Notes: a model not told the origin generated them from the sequence alone. Positions 52,561 to 62,060 are shown, counted from the stretch's first letter. The stretch: 64,000 nucleotides of DNA from Prorocentrum cordatum (GCA_963575745.1 CAUYUJ010019948.1:1090483-1154482), one strand, 5' to 3'. A program made the numbers and translations.

Positions 52561-53150
52561 TCTACAGTCGAGATTGATACGTAGGTCGACCTTGTCAAAT
52601 CACGGGTATCCTTGTGTCCAGTTGCCCGCGACCAACACCTCGTACCCTCTTATGGCAACGTGGCCCTCGGCAGGGTCTTGTGTCCTCTCGCGTGTCTTCC
52701 CCAGTCAAGCTCGACTGTAAATTAAGGTGCTGAAATGAGGACCACTTTGGTCTCAGGAGATTCGGTGGTATGTTCGAGGATCGCGCTCTTCCGGCGTGGT
52801 CGTCGGTTCTCGGCGGCTTACCAGCGTAGAGGGTGCCTTCCGGCGACTGCGCCTCGCCGTCCCGAGCGGCCGCCAGAGAGCCGAGAAATGGGACGAACGC
52901 CGGGGGCGTTGAGGGAAGGACTTCTATGGGCTCGGGATGGGCATCGGTTTCTGTTTGTCCGCTCCGTTGATCTAGGTCGGTGCTAATATTTGTGGTTGAA
53001 GCTCGCCGTGGCCAGAAGCGCCCCGTCGTTCCTTGTCCAGCGCTTCTTGCGTTAGCACGGTGATCGCGTCCATTCGCAGAAGAGGAACGGACACCGATCT
53101 TGCTGCCCCTCCCTCGTCGCCACGGCTGGATTCGCTTCGAGATGGGTTCA
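52560..53150. other. no gene recognised
   Basis: Unique-looking sequence with no supported exon. Confidence 0.35.
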
Positions 53151-53278
53151 GGAGGAGGAGGAGGAAAGGAGGAGGAGGAGGATGATGAGGAGGAGGATGA
53201 GGAGGAGGAGGAGGAGGAGGAGAGGGAGGAGGAGGAGGAGGAGGAGGAGGAGGGAGGAGGAGGAGGAGGAGGAGTGGC
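53150..53278. repeat. (GGA)n tract
   Basis: GGA tract immediately upstream of the 53341 exon candidate. Confidence 0.9.
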
Positions 53279-53340
53279 GGCATCGACATCTCGGCATCTC
53301 TGTCTCTCCCCCCACGCTCGGCTGCTCCCCGCCCCGCCAG

Positions 53341-53488
53341 GCGGAGGCCCCAGCGGGCAGCGCCGCCGAAAGGCCCGCGCAAGCCGCGAAGGCCGCTGGC
53401 GCCGGCGAGGCCGCAGAGGTGCCCCACGGGGGCCCAGCCTCCGCGATGGGGAGGGAGAGCGGCGGCGAAGGCAGAGCAGTGGAGGCTG
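53341..53488 (+). CDS. candidate Ala/Glu-rich exon 2 of 3 (AEAPAGSAAERPAQAAKAAG)
   Basis: The best of three similar plus-strand exon candidates. A C/T-rich acceptor (CTGCTCCCCGCCCCGCCAG|GCG, phase 0) and a GT donor (GCTG|GTGGGT) enclose AEAPAGSAAERPAQAAKAAG, AGEAAEVPHGGPASAMGRES and GGEGRAVEA. It sits between a GGA tract (53150-53278) and a TCC tract (53515-53638). It is probably a disordered Ala-rich segment of a larger protein. Whether 47975, 53341 and 60434 belong to one gene is not shown. Confidence 0.4.
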
Positions 53489-53514
53489 GTGGGTGCGAGT
53501 GTCGCTCCTGCTCC

Positions 53515-53638
53515 CATCCTCCTCGTTTTCCTTCTTCTCCTCCTCCTCCTCCCCTTGTCCTCCTCCTCCTCCTCCCCTCCTCATCGTCCTCCTCCTCCTC
53601 CTCCTCCTCCTCCTCCTCCTCCTCCTCCTCCTCCTCGT
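53515..53638. repeat. (TCC)n tract
   Basis: TCC tract directly after the 53341 exon candidate. Confidence 0.9.
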
Positions 53639-53639
53639 A

Positions 53640-54150
53640 AGCTGAAGCAAGAGACTGCCCTCTCCAGGGGTGGTTCCCGTGCCTTCTCGCTTGCGCCCAG
53701 AAGGTGGAACGGCACGCCCCCGCTCACACCCATGCGCGCGAGCCAAACCTGCCGTTGCACCTCTGCCCACTGCCCGTCGCTCTCGCATCCGCTGATCCCC
53801 GCACTGTAGATGAACCCTTGCCTTCATCTGTTCCTGGCTCCTGGCTCCTTGCCTCACCTCCGCCTCCCCCTCCCTCCTGCCCCTCCTCTCCCCATCCTCC
53901 CTCCCCCTCTCTCCCCCTCACGCCTACCCCTTCTCTCCCCCGTCCTGCTCCTGACGAGGGCTAAGCCTAGTTTGTTTTCGGGCGGCAGCTCGTGTCTCTG
54001 GCGTCCGTGCGGGGCGAAATCCGGGAGCCTCGGCGACTCGCAGTTGCCAGAAGAAAACGCCCCGAGGCTGGAAAGCCTCTCGGAGCGCATGAGAGCGCAC
54101 GAAAACCCTCGCCAGCCAGCCACCCACCCACACCGCTCCGCAGATCGAAG
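53640..54150. other. no gene recognised
   Basis: C-rich sequence (53820-53960), then mixed sequence. No supported exon. Confidence 0.35.
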
Positions 54151-54154
54151 GAAG

Positions 54155-54310
54155 AGGACGCAGGCCTCCTGAGAAAGCGCCGGGGCTTCTGAGGAGCCCT
54201 CTGGCCTTTTAGTGACCCTCGTGTGCCTCTGGGTACGGCTGAAAACAGAGCTCGGAAGGTCGGAGGATTCCTGAGTTTTCCGCGAGGGGCTGGCCCCCTT
54301 CTCTCTCCCC
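54155..54310. repeat. family A repeat, degenerate
   Basis: CTCCTGAGAAAGCGCCGGGG, GCTTCTGAGGAGCCC, CTCGGAAGGTCGGAGGATTC in family order. Confidence 0.5.
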
Positions 54311-54534
54311 TCTCTCCCCGAGCGGATGTCGATATTCGGGCGATCCGACGCCGCCCGATGCTTGCGTGGCGTTGTCGTGCATCCTGGCGCAGCCGATCCG
54401 ATTGGGTTTTGAGTCCGCGCCGATGCAGCCCGCTACGACACAAGTTCCGATTCGATCCGTTGCCCCTGCTCGATGCTGACGGACCCTGCCCCCTGTGTGC
54501 GCCGCCGTATAGAAGCACCATGTGTGGCCAGGGA

Positions 54535-54660
54535 TACACCCGTTCCACCGCGTCCCTTGATGCTCTCAGAGCGTCCCGGCACGCTCTGAAGCGGTCGCGG
54601 CGTCCGATACATTTTCGAACCCCGCCGATTCTCGGAGATGTCCGAGGTTGTTTGGGGTTT
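54535..54660 (-). mobile_element. MITE-like element, family C, degenerate
   Basis: CCGTTCCACCGCGTCCC, GATGCTCTCAGAGCGTCCCG, GGCGTCCGATACATTTTCGA, CCGCCGATTCTCGGAGAT follow the family C order. Confidence 0.5.
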
Positions 54661-54879
54661 CGGACATCCCCCCTTCGGCTGCGTGCTCCTCATGGCTGCC
54701 TGGCGCGACTTGCTGCATCCTTCGTCAGCGACTCCTGAAGCGTCCTGGGAAGTACGCTCCCATAGCGTGATCCTTGCGGGATGATGTCCATCTTTATTTG
54801 GTCTTATGGGATTGGCATGGACCACACTGAAGCCTAAGCGCGCGAAGCGCGCGCATGGTACTAGTGTGTTGATTTCCTT

Positions 54880-55060
54880 TGTATGCACACACATATCTTT
54901 ACATACTGTATATATATATATATATACAGATGTCGGCATGTGCACTTACATATACGTAAGTGTGTGTGTGTATGTACAGATATGTGCATATACATATAAG
55001 TGTGTATCGTGTTATGAGGTCCGCGCGGATTTCTTGGATCGGCGCTGGGCATGTGTAGAT
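54880..55060. repeat. TA/GT microsatellites and a family G arm
   Basis: (TA)n at 54908-54926, TGTGTGTGTATG at 54960, then GAGGTCCGCGCGGATTTCTT at 55016 (family G). Confidence 0.6.
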
Positions 55061-55199
55061 GCATACGTCTAATGTCGGAGTGTCGGGCCCCCCCTGGTCG
55101 CCCCCGGCACACAATGACAAATGGGCCCCCCCCCCCGCACCCCTAATTTCGCCCCCGGGCCGGGGGGCCGTTTTCGGCCCTTGGGGCGATTATTTTACC

Positions 55200-55375
55200 T
55201 TCGAGAGCGCTCCAAGAGCACCCACGTGGGCTTCCAGGGGGTCATGGACACGATAGCGCCCACGTGGGCTTCCAGGTGGCACCAGGGGTTTCCAAGACGA
55301 GCCAAGAGCGCCCCAAGAGCGCTCCAAGAGAGCTTGATCTGGCTTCAAGACGTCCCAAGATGCCTCGACAACCCC
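55200..55375. repeat. CCAAGAGCGC tandem array, left flank of the LRR retrogene
   Basis: Units CTCCAAGAGCAC, GCCCCAAGAGCGC, TCCAAGAGAGC and a duplicated CCCACGTGGGCTTCCAGG. It ends directly at the spliced-leader relict. Confidence 0.7.
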
Positions 55376-55417
55376 TCCGTAGTCATTTTGGCTCAAGCCA
55401 TCTTGGCAAAGCTCAAG
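55376..55417 (+). other. relict dinoflagellate spliced leader, two tandem copies
   Basis: 55376-55397 matches the 22-nt leader at 21 of 22 positions (core CCGTAGCCATTTTGGCTCAA with one C to T). It is followed at once by CCATCTTGGCAAAGCTCAAG, a damaged second relict that begins at CCAT, exactly where splicing into the first relict's CCGTAG would cut. The LRR ORF starts 60 bases downstream. Confidence 0.8.
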
Positions 55418-55476
55418 CAGTTCGCAAGCAGGCGTGGCTGGTCCTCCGCTTCCCCCCGTGGCGGCTTGCCGAGACC

Positions 55477-56829
55477 ATGATCCGCCTCTTGCTCGCGCGC
55501 TGCGTGCACTTCCAGGAGAGGAAGCAGGCCAAGTCTCTGCTGTTCATCTCGAGCTGGGCCAACGACGCAGACCTCCTCACTGCCATCGCCTTTGCTTTCG
55601 ACAAGGACACGTGGCTGACTGGTGAGAAGAAGAACCCGCTGCCGGATTGGCTGGTGGGCGTCATCTGGGGCTGCCTGGGGCTCTCCTGCCTGTGCTACTG
55701 GCTCGTCGCCCTGGACGGCATCGGCATGAGAAAACGTTGCGCCGCTCCCTGCAAGTGCAGAATCGGTGGGATCCTGATGTTCGACATACTGGCCGATGAC
55801 GTTGTACAGATTGTACTATCATGTCTCGCCGGCGTCCTTGAGGCCAGCGGTACTTTCACTTTCAACGGTAGCTTGGGAACGGCTGCTGCCATGAACCTCA
55901 CCGCGGCGTCCTTCAGTATCCTCATTAAGCTGGCAGAGGCTTACGAGGAGATTAGCGAGAGGGTCTATGACCTGACGTCGAAGGTTGTGAGCTTTCAACA
56001 CACACACATGGGCAGCGAAGAGCTGGCAAGCCTCGCAGTGGCGCTCGCAGTCAACCAGGAGGTGGAGCAGCTTGATCTGGGCAGTAACCATATCACCGAG
56101 TTGTCCTCGCTGCGCGACGTGCTCGCCGAAAACAAGACGCTGAAGATATTGAATTTGGCAGGCAACATCCGCCTGTGGAGCATCGCGCCCCTCGTGGAGG
56201 GGCTGATCCGAGCGGGGACCGCGAGCCGCCTGGAACATCTCAACCTCGCGTGTTGTGGCTTCGGCGAGTTCGAAGTGCACCTCCTGGGGCATATGCTGGC
56301 CAAGATCCGCAGCCTGAAAAAGCTGCATCTGCATGACAACAACCGAATCAACAGTCTCGAGCCCCTTCGTGACGGGCTGAAGAGTAGCAACCTGGCAGCG
56401 TTATGGCTCCCCATCAGTATCGGCAAGATCGGCGAGAACGTTAACGTTATTGAAATGGAGAAGATCATCGAGGTGAAGCTTGACTTGGAGATATGGTTCT
56501 ATGCTAGAAACGTGTGTTTTCGCCAATGGAATTCTTTACGCGTCGCGTATCCCCACCAGCCCATCTCACAGCAGCAACTCTCGCGAAGCATGCCGACAGT
56601 CGTGTTTTTTCAGGCGTGTGTCCGCTTGGCCCCGCATATCTCCCCTGGTCCTCCTTCCTCCCGCCTCCTTGTACATCCTCCTTGTGGGGGGAGCGGGAGA
56701 AGGACGAGGCGAAGGAGGAGGGAGAGAAAGCGCTCCTCGTGGTTTGAGTCGTTTGGGGTTTCTCGTCCTGGTCTGAGTCGTTCGGGCCCTTCTTCCTGGT
56801 GTGAGTCGTTCGGGCTCTTCGTGGTGTGA
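55477..56829 (+). CDS. retrogene: membrane protein with ribonuclease-inhibitor-type LRRs
   Basis: Intronless ORF from the first ATG after the leader relict (450 codons). A hydrophobic stretch at residues 58-80 (WLVGVIWGCLGLSCLCYWLV) and weaker ones around 100-122 and 132-153 suggest a multi-pass N-terminal membrane region. Residues about 195-311 hold four leucine-rich repeats of 28-29 residues: VEQLDLGSNHITELSSLRDV, LKILNLAGNIRLWSIAPLVE, LEHLNLACCGFGEFEVHLLG, LKKLHLHDNNRINSLEPLRD. This is the RI-like type that mediates protein binding. After about residue 345 (YARNV) the frame runs into unrelated sequence and then a TCGTTCGGGC minisatellite, so the native C-terminus is probably lost and the last 100 codons are not original. 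Likely a copy of an mRNA; whether it is expressed is unknown. Confidence 0.7.
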   Translation: MIRLLLARCVHFQERKQAKSLLFISSWANDADLLTAIAFAFDKDTWLTGEKKNPLPDWLVGVIWGCLGLSCLCYWLVALDGIGMRKRCAAPCKCRIGGILMFDILADDVVQIVLSCLAGVLEASGTFTFNGSLGTAAAMNLTAASFSILIKLAEAYEEISERVYDLTSKVVSFQHTHMGSEELASLAVALAVNQEVEQLDLGSNHITELSSLRDVLAENKTLKILNLAGNIRLWSIAPLVEGLIRAGTASRLEHLNLACCGFGEFEVHLLGHMLAKIRSLKKLHLHDNNRINSLEPLRDGLKSSNLAALWLPISIGKIGENVNVIEMEKIIEVKLDLEIWFYARNVCFRQWNSLRVAYPHQPISQQQLSRSMPTVVFFQACVRLAPHISPGPPSSRLLVHPPCGGSGRRTRRRRRERKRSSWFESFGVSRPGLSRSGPSSWCESFGLFVV

Positions 56830-57118
56830 GTCGTTCGGGCTCTTCGTCCTGGTGTGAGTCGTTCGGGCTTCTCGTCCTGGTGTGAGTCGTTCGGGCCCCT
56901 CCTCCTGGTGTGACTCGTTCGGGCTCCTCGTGGTGTGAGTCGTTCGGGGCCCGCGTCGTGGTGTGAGTCCTTCGGGCTCCTCGTGGTGTGAGTCGTTCGG
57001 GCGCCTCGTCCTGGTGTGAGTCGTTCGGGCCCCTCCTTGTGGTGTGAGTCGTTCGGGCTCTTCGTGGTGTGAGTCGTTCGGGCCCCTCGTCCTGATGTGA
57101 GTCGTTCGGGCTCCTCGT
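56740..57118. repeat. minisatellite, unit about 28-31 nt (GGTGTGAGTCGTTCGGGCTC)
   Basis: About 13 units GTGTGAGTCGTTCGGGC with variable CTCCTCGTCCT linkers. It overlaps the 3' end of the LRR ORF. Confidence 0.9.
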
Positions 57119-57390
57119 GGGGCCTCTTGGGGGCCTCTTGGAGCCTCGTGGGGCCTCTTGGGGGCCTCTTGGGGGCCTCTTGGGGGCCTCTTGGGGCGTC
57201 GTGGGCCTCTTGGGGGCCTCTTGGGGGCCTCTTGGGGGCCTCTTGGGGCCTCGTGGGGCCTCTTGGGGGCCTCTTGGGGGCCTCTTGGGGGCCTCTTGGG
57301 GCCGCTTGGGGGCCTCTGGGGGGCCTCTTGGAGGCCTCTTGGGAGCCTCCTGGGGGCCTCTTGGGGCCATCTTGGGGCCTCTTGCGACCT
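57119..57390. repeat. GGGGCCTCTTGG tandem array
   Basis: The most regular array of this family: 15-nt units GGGGGCCTCTTGGGG, about 17 copies. Confidence 0.9.
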
Positions 57391-57417
57391 CCGCAGAAGC
57401 GCAAAGGAGAGCTGCCC

Positions 57418-57565
57418 CCTGAGAAGGACAAAATGAAGCCAAAACCTTCGTAAAATCAATGATTTTGCTACGAGGGAAGAGAAGCGCGGCCCCCTCAGGA
57501 GGCCAAAATGGGGCCAAAACCATAGTAAAATCAATGATTTTGGCTTCAAAGAAGAGCAGAGGCGC
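57418..57565. repeat. 70-bp direct repeat with AAAATCAATGATTTT palindrome
   Basis: CCAAAACCTTCGTAAAATCA and CCAAAACCATAGTAAAATCA, each followed by ATGATTTTG, 77 bases apart. Confidence 0.7.
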
Positions 57566-57599
57566 CAAACTCGCCCCCCCCCGTCGGGGCCAGACTCCT

Positions 57600-58270
57600 T
57601 GTGAGGGTCGTCGTTTTTTGCCCCTCCGAGGAGTCGAAAAAGACCCCGCCAACGACCCGCGGGGCACCCTCTCCAGGTCCAGGGGGAGGGGGTAGGGGAA
57701 GGGGTAAACCCTTCCCCGAAGGGGAAAAAGGGGGTTGAGGACAGAGCGGGCTCTCTAAACCACTCACGCCCGAAGGGCTGGTGGGATTAGCTTGCAGGAG
57801 CCCGAGGAGCTTTACTGACGCATGAGTGTAGTTGCAATCGTGCCCTTATTATGGCGATGGCCCAGCCAGGTCGGATCCAATCCACCAGGTTGGCACGTGC
57901 CAGCCAAGCTGGCCTTTTCCAGCCGCATTGATGTGGTTTCCGCCCCTCTTCAATCGCGTCGGCGGCGGCTCGAGAGCTGTCCGAACAAAGCGCGGGGGCG
58001 GTAGCCAAAGCTCCGGGAGACCCCCGTCGAGCGGGCCCCCCTGTCGGACAGCCGATTCAGGCGCGCAGTTGGCGCCGCCGCCTCGAGTGGGCCCCGGGCG
58101 CTCGAGGCTCGACCTTTGGCAGGCCCGACCCTTTGCGCGGGGGCGGTCTTTTATCGCGTCGCCGGCGGCTGCCCGAACAAAGCGCGGGGGCGGCGGCAAA
58201 AACTCCGGGAGACCCCCGTCGAGCGAGCAGCGAGCCCCTTTCGGACGCGTCGCAGAGGGCGAGAAAAAAA
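57600..58270. other. no gene; about 100-bp direct repeat
   Basis: TCGCGTCGGCGGCGGCT and ACAAAGCGCGGGGGCGG ... CTCCGGGAGACCCCCGTCGA at 57955-58045 recur at 58150-58240. No ORF of note. Confidence 0.5.
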
Positions 58271-58274
58271 AGAG

Positions 58275-58500
58275 GCCTCAAGAGAGCCCCAAAACGGCCC
58301 ACGGGGGCCTCAAACGGGCCAAAAGGGCCGCATGACGGCCCAACTACGGCCTCAGAGGCGCCCAAGAAGCTCCCCAAAGAGCCGCGTGAGAGCCACCGCA
58401 GACCCCCAAGAGAGCCCCAAGACGGCCCAAGAGCGCTCCAGGCCGGCCTCCGAGGGCCGCAAACGAGCCCGACGAGGCCCCAAGAGGGCTGCCAAAGAGG
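58275..58500. repeat. CCAAGAGGCC array (inverted CCTCTTGG type)
   Basis: Units CCCCAAGAGAGCC, CCCAAGACGGCC and GGCCCAAGAGCGC. A GGA tract follows at 58573-58650. Confidence 0.7.
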
Positions 58501-58572
58501 CCAAATGATGCCATTGTGTATGATGTTCAGTTGTTTTGGCGTTTTCGCCCCGCTTGTCTTTCAGCAGCTGGA

Positions 58573-58650
58573 GAGGGAGGAGGAGGAGGAGGAGGAGGAG
58601 GAGGAGGAGGAGGAGGAGGAGGAGGAGGAGGAGGAGGAGGAAGAGGGGGA
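58573..58650. repeat. (GGA)n tract
   Basis: GGA units, 25 or so copies. Confidence 0.95.
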
Positions 58651-58659
58651 GCACCAGCA

Positions 58660-59980
58660 GGATAAGATCTGGATCAGGTGGAGGACAGATGACAAAAGTG
58701 CCAGATAACTAAATGAACAACAAAGAAGAGGAGGAGGCAGGAGGAGGATGAGGCGCGCCGGTCGACGTTCAAGGGTGAAGCCGATGTGTCCCGAGGCGCC
58801 CCCCCGTGCCGCGAAACGCGGTCAGCCGTCCCACGAAACACGCGCCCACATCCAAGATGGAGGAGCACGAGGAGGAACGCCCCTCCTCCGGGTTGCGCCG
58901 GGCATCCCCCCTTATTTCTCAGTTGGTGTAAGGCCCCCGGGTGGCATGCTGGCGCTGATACTTGCAGATGGGAGCCTTTTGGGGGTCGTGCCGACCACCC
59001 CTTAGCCAGCCCCCCCCCCCCCCCTTGAGCCTGGGACCCAACCGACTCCAGGCGGGGGGGGGGTAAGAGGGGCACGGGTGCAACGCAGGGGGGGGGGAAC
59101 AATGTTGTTAACATCCTTTCTCTGCCAGTGGCCGGTAATGAGGCTCAAGCTGCAAGCGGAGTGAACCAGGTAGCAGGAAAATGTCAGGAGGACTCGTAAG
59201 GTGGAAGGGAGATGGACCGCGAGAAGGGGAGGAGAAAGAAGAAAGGAGAGCCACATGAGAGGGGCGTGGGAGAGAACGGGAAGCGGAGTACTGACATGGG
59301 GAGGGAGGGGGCGGGGGTGGCATCGCCATGGGAGGGGTGGGGATGATGGCAAGGATGGCCATGAGATGGGAGGGGGAGGGACCGGGATGGAAACGGGACA
59401 GAAGGCATGGGAAGTGCCCCACAGAGATGGGCAAACATTTCATGTCCCTGTCCGTGGCTCAAAAAGTCTATCAGACTTTGTGCGGCAGTAATCAGGGCTG
59501 AAAGTTTCATTCCCAGCGCCTTCTCATTCCGAGGATTGTTCGGCATCCACCAGAACGGTTGCACTGGGATGAATGTCGGTGGCACGCCGAAGGATTTCCA
59601 ATCCACGTGAGGAGGTTTCTACAGCGAGTTCGAGCGCTGCAGGGATGCTGGGCTGGATAGGTGTTTTTTGACGTATACCTTGTAGTTCGCTGAGTTGTGG
59701 AAGCCGTCCAATAACGGGGAAGGAATTGGGAGGTCAGCCAGGGGAGCACCTAGGGTGGTAAGGGGGAGCGAATGGGAATGGCAAAAGAGGGAGACGTGAG
59801 CGTGCAGAGTTCCTGGGGGTCGGGAAGAGTGGGATGCGGGCGGGCAGATGAGGGTGATCGAATCGCTGCGGGTAATGTACAATGCGAGCGGGGGGGAGGG
59901 GGGGGGGGGTGCGGGGATGGAGGGAGGAGAGGGTGGGGGTGGGGAGCGCGATCAGGAGAAGGATGAGGAGAAAGGGGGGA
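58660..59980. other. no confident gene
   Basis: Mixed sequence with G-rich runs (59010-59100, 59880-59960). No frame with a domain or splice support. Confidence 0.35.
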
Positions 59981-60370
59981 GAGAGGAGGAGGAGGAGGAG
60001 GAGGAAAAAGCGGAAGGGGAGGAGGAAGACGAGGTGATGGGAGACGTCTATTCGTCATCGCAGCGCGGACGATTGTCCAGAAATGTATCCACGAATTCAT
60101 GCCCGCATAGTATGCGGGAACAGGGGAAAGCAAATTCGAATTTGACGCGGACATCTATATATGAAATAGCCGAGGCCTGATGACAGGGGGTATAGGGAAA
60201 ACCGTAGAGCTCGCAGTAGGAATGGAATGTATATACATCTATGCACATAATGGGCATATACGTATATTTACACATCGTCATAGTTGCACATATGTTTGCT
60301 TCTCTCTCTATATATATATATATAGACACATGTGTGTGAATGCATCTATATGTATATCAATGTGCATTCA
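59980..60370. repeat. GGA tract and TA/CATA microsatellites
   Basis: GGA at 59983-60035 and (TA)n at 60310-60324 among ACATATA-rich sequence. Confidence 0.7.
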
Positions 60371-60433
60371 CATACACACGAATATCCGGCAGATGTTGTC
60401 TCGATCCTGCCTTTGTCTTACCTCCCCCCCCAG

Positions 60434-60590
60434 AGGCCACCGCCGAGGCCATCCCTGAGGCGGCCCCCGCGGTCGCCCCTGAGGCAGCACTTGCGGCGGG
60501 GGCGGCGGGGCCCGCGGGCGCCGTTGAGGAGGCGGCCCTGGGGGCCGCGGCCAAGGCCGTCGCGGTCGTTCTGAGGAGGAGGAGGAGGAT
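60434..60590 (+). CDS. candidate Ala/Glu-rich exon 3 of 3 (EATAEAIPEAAPAVAPEAAL)
   Basis: The acceptor CTTACCTCCCCCCCCAG|AGGCC (strong pyrimidine tract, phase 1) opens EATAEAIPEAAPAVAPEAAL, AAGAAGPAGAVEEAALGAAA and KAVAVVL. A GGA tract follows at 60575-60732. Donor not fixed. Composition resembles the candidates at 47975 and 53341. Confidence 0.35.
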
Positions 60591-60732
60591 GAGTATGAGG
60601 AGGAGGAGAAGGAGGAGGACGAGGACGGGGAGGAGGAGGAGGAGGAGGAGGAGGAGGAGGAGGAGGAGGAGGAGGAGGAGGAGGAGGAGGGAAATGAGGG
60701 GGTGGAGCAGGAGGAGGAGGAGGAGGAGGAAA
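60575..60732. repeat. (GGA)n tract
   Basis: GGA/GAC units downstream of the Ala-rich exon candidate. Confidence 0.95.
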
Positions 60733-60779
60733 ATGATGAGTCGATCGCACGCAGGAGTTCGGTGGAGGCAAATGTACCA

Positions 60780-60930
60780 TTACCTCCACCCTTCGCCCGT
60801 TTTGCCCTTTCCGGGCCTCCCGGGCGACCCTCGTGGTCACCGCTGGATGCGCCCCTGAACCCTGGTCACATCGCACCCCTGGAGAGGTCTGGGGAATAGC
60901 GGAACCGGTACCTTGTGGTCCCCCTAGTAT
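60780..60930. repeat. family E repeat
   Basis: CGGGCGACCCTCGTGGTCAC, CGCTGGATGCG, GGAGAGGTCTGGGGAATAGC, GGTACCTTGTGGTCCCC. Confidence 0.65.
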
Positions 60931-61104
60931 GAGTGACTGTTCGCGGGAATGGCCTTGGAACGCGCTGCGAGAGCGGCGGCTCGCGCGCTCGGGTTTGGCC
61001 TCCCCGCGCCCTCCCGGAATCCTCGAACCAAAGGTCATTCCTGCCTGGGGTCACTCTTTGCGCGTAGTCGAATGAGGTTCTAGCCTTCCAAGATGGAGTG
61101 CGAA

Positions 61105-61240
61105 CGGGGTCGGAGGATCGCGCCCGATTTGGAGCCCGATTTTCCCCGCGCTGGTGTCACCGAAGCACCACCGACGTCGCCGACGCATCGCCAATGCATC
61201 GGCGATGCATCGGCTATGCGGCGCGATCCACCGACACCAT
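61105..61240. mobile_element. MITE-like element, family D
   Basis: Inverted ends GTCGGAGGATCGCGCC and GGCGCGATCCACCGAC, with ATGCATCGGCGATGCATCGG inside; second copy of the 11150 element. Confidence 0.7.
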
Positions 61241-61274
61241 CTACTCGGACCCCATCTAGGGGGCCTCTACAGGT

Positions 61275-61420
61275 AATTACCCATACCGCTACCTTTCCAT
61301 ACGTTTCCCCTTTGGTGGCCTCCCTGGGCGGCCCACGTCGCCACCTTTGGATTCGCCTCGAAATTCTAGTCAGAACGCGCCCCGGGGGAGGTCCAGGGAA
61401 TAGCGGTTTCGGTACGTGTT
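61275..61420. repeat. family E repeat
   Basis: TACCCATACCGCTACC at the left and GGGAATAGCGGTTTCGGTAC at the right, inverted, with CTTTGGATTCGCCTCGAAAT between. Confidence 0.65.
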
Positions 61421-61424
61421 GGTT

Positions 61425-61612
61425 TCTCTCGTCGTGGTCGTGGTGGTTGTTTCGTTGGTCGGCGGTCGTCGTCGTGGTCGTGGTGGTGGTCGGGGTCGTC
61501 GGCGGTGGTCGTCGCGGTCGTGGACGTCGTGGCCGTGGTCGACGTCGTGGCCGCGGTCGTCGTTGTCGTGGTCGCGGCGGTCGTCGTTGTCGTCGACGAC
61601 GAAAACGAGGAG
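61425..61612. repeat. GTCGTGGTCGTGG-type repeat
   Basis: Degenerate (GTCGTG)n and (GTCGTC)n units; a GGA-rich stretch follows to 61685. Confidence 0.85.
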
Positions 61613-61689
61613 GATGAGTAGGAAGAGAATGGAGAGGAAAGAGGAGGAGGAGGAAGATGAGGAAGAACAGGTGAAGGAGGAGGACCAGT

Positions 61690-62060
61690 GTAAACCCAAG
61701 ACTCACCAACGATATTAAATTACACGCTTCCTCCAAGTTCCCGCTTCACAGGCCCCTACAAGGGTTCATTTTCATTGGAGGAAGTGCCCCTTCTGGAGAA
61801 CAAGCATTTGAAAGTCATGAGATGTGTTAGATTCCGAGGTTTTCGATGCCGCGAATCACTGTTACCGTTGCATCTTGACGATCTTCAGCCGTTCCAGAAC
61901 ATCAGAACAGCTTTCCTTGGACTTCCACACAGCGAATCAGCACACCTGTTGCGCCCTGACAGCCTGACGTCGTGCCAAACAACCTGTTTGGGACGTTAAC
62001 ATAGGAATTATTGAAATTGTTCTAAACTTTAAAACAGAATGTGGGCTGCGCTAACGTGAG
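61690..62060. other. AT-richer stretch, one short ORF, nothing firm
   Basis: A 74-codon plus-strand frame at 61775-61999 (MEEVPLLENKHLKVMRCVRF) has balanced composition but no recognised domain. Confidence 0.3.

Noticed and set aside
57119-57431. Proteins such as PRGPQEAPKRP or GPLGGLLGASWG
   Set aside because: They are the two-strand translations of the CCTCTTGG array and appear at every array of that type.
57430-57545. GCCAAAATGG words resembling an inverted spliced leader
   Set aside because: The match is limited to eight or nine bases within a local direct repeat; no CTACGG follows.
56504-57667. 387-codon minus-strand ORF (PNDSHQDE / PERLTPRR repeats)
   Set aside because: Translation of the TCGTTCGGGC minisatellite and the CCTCTTGG array.
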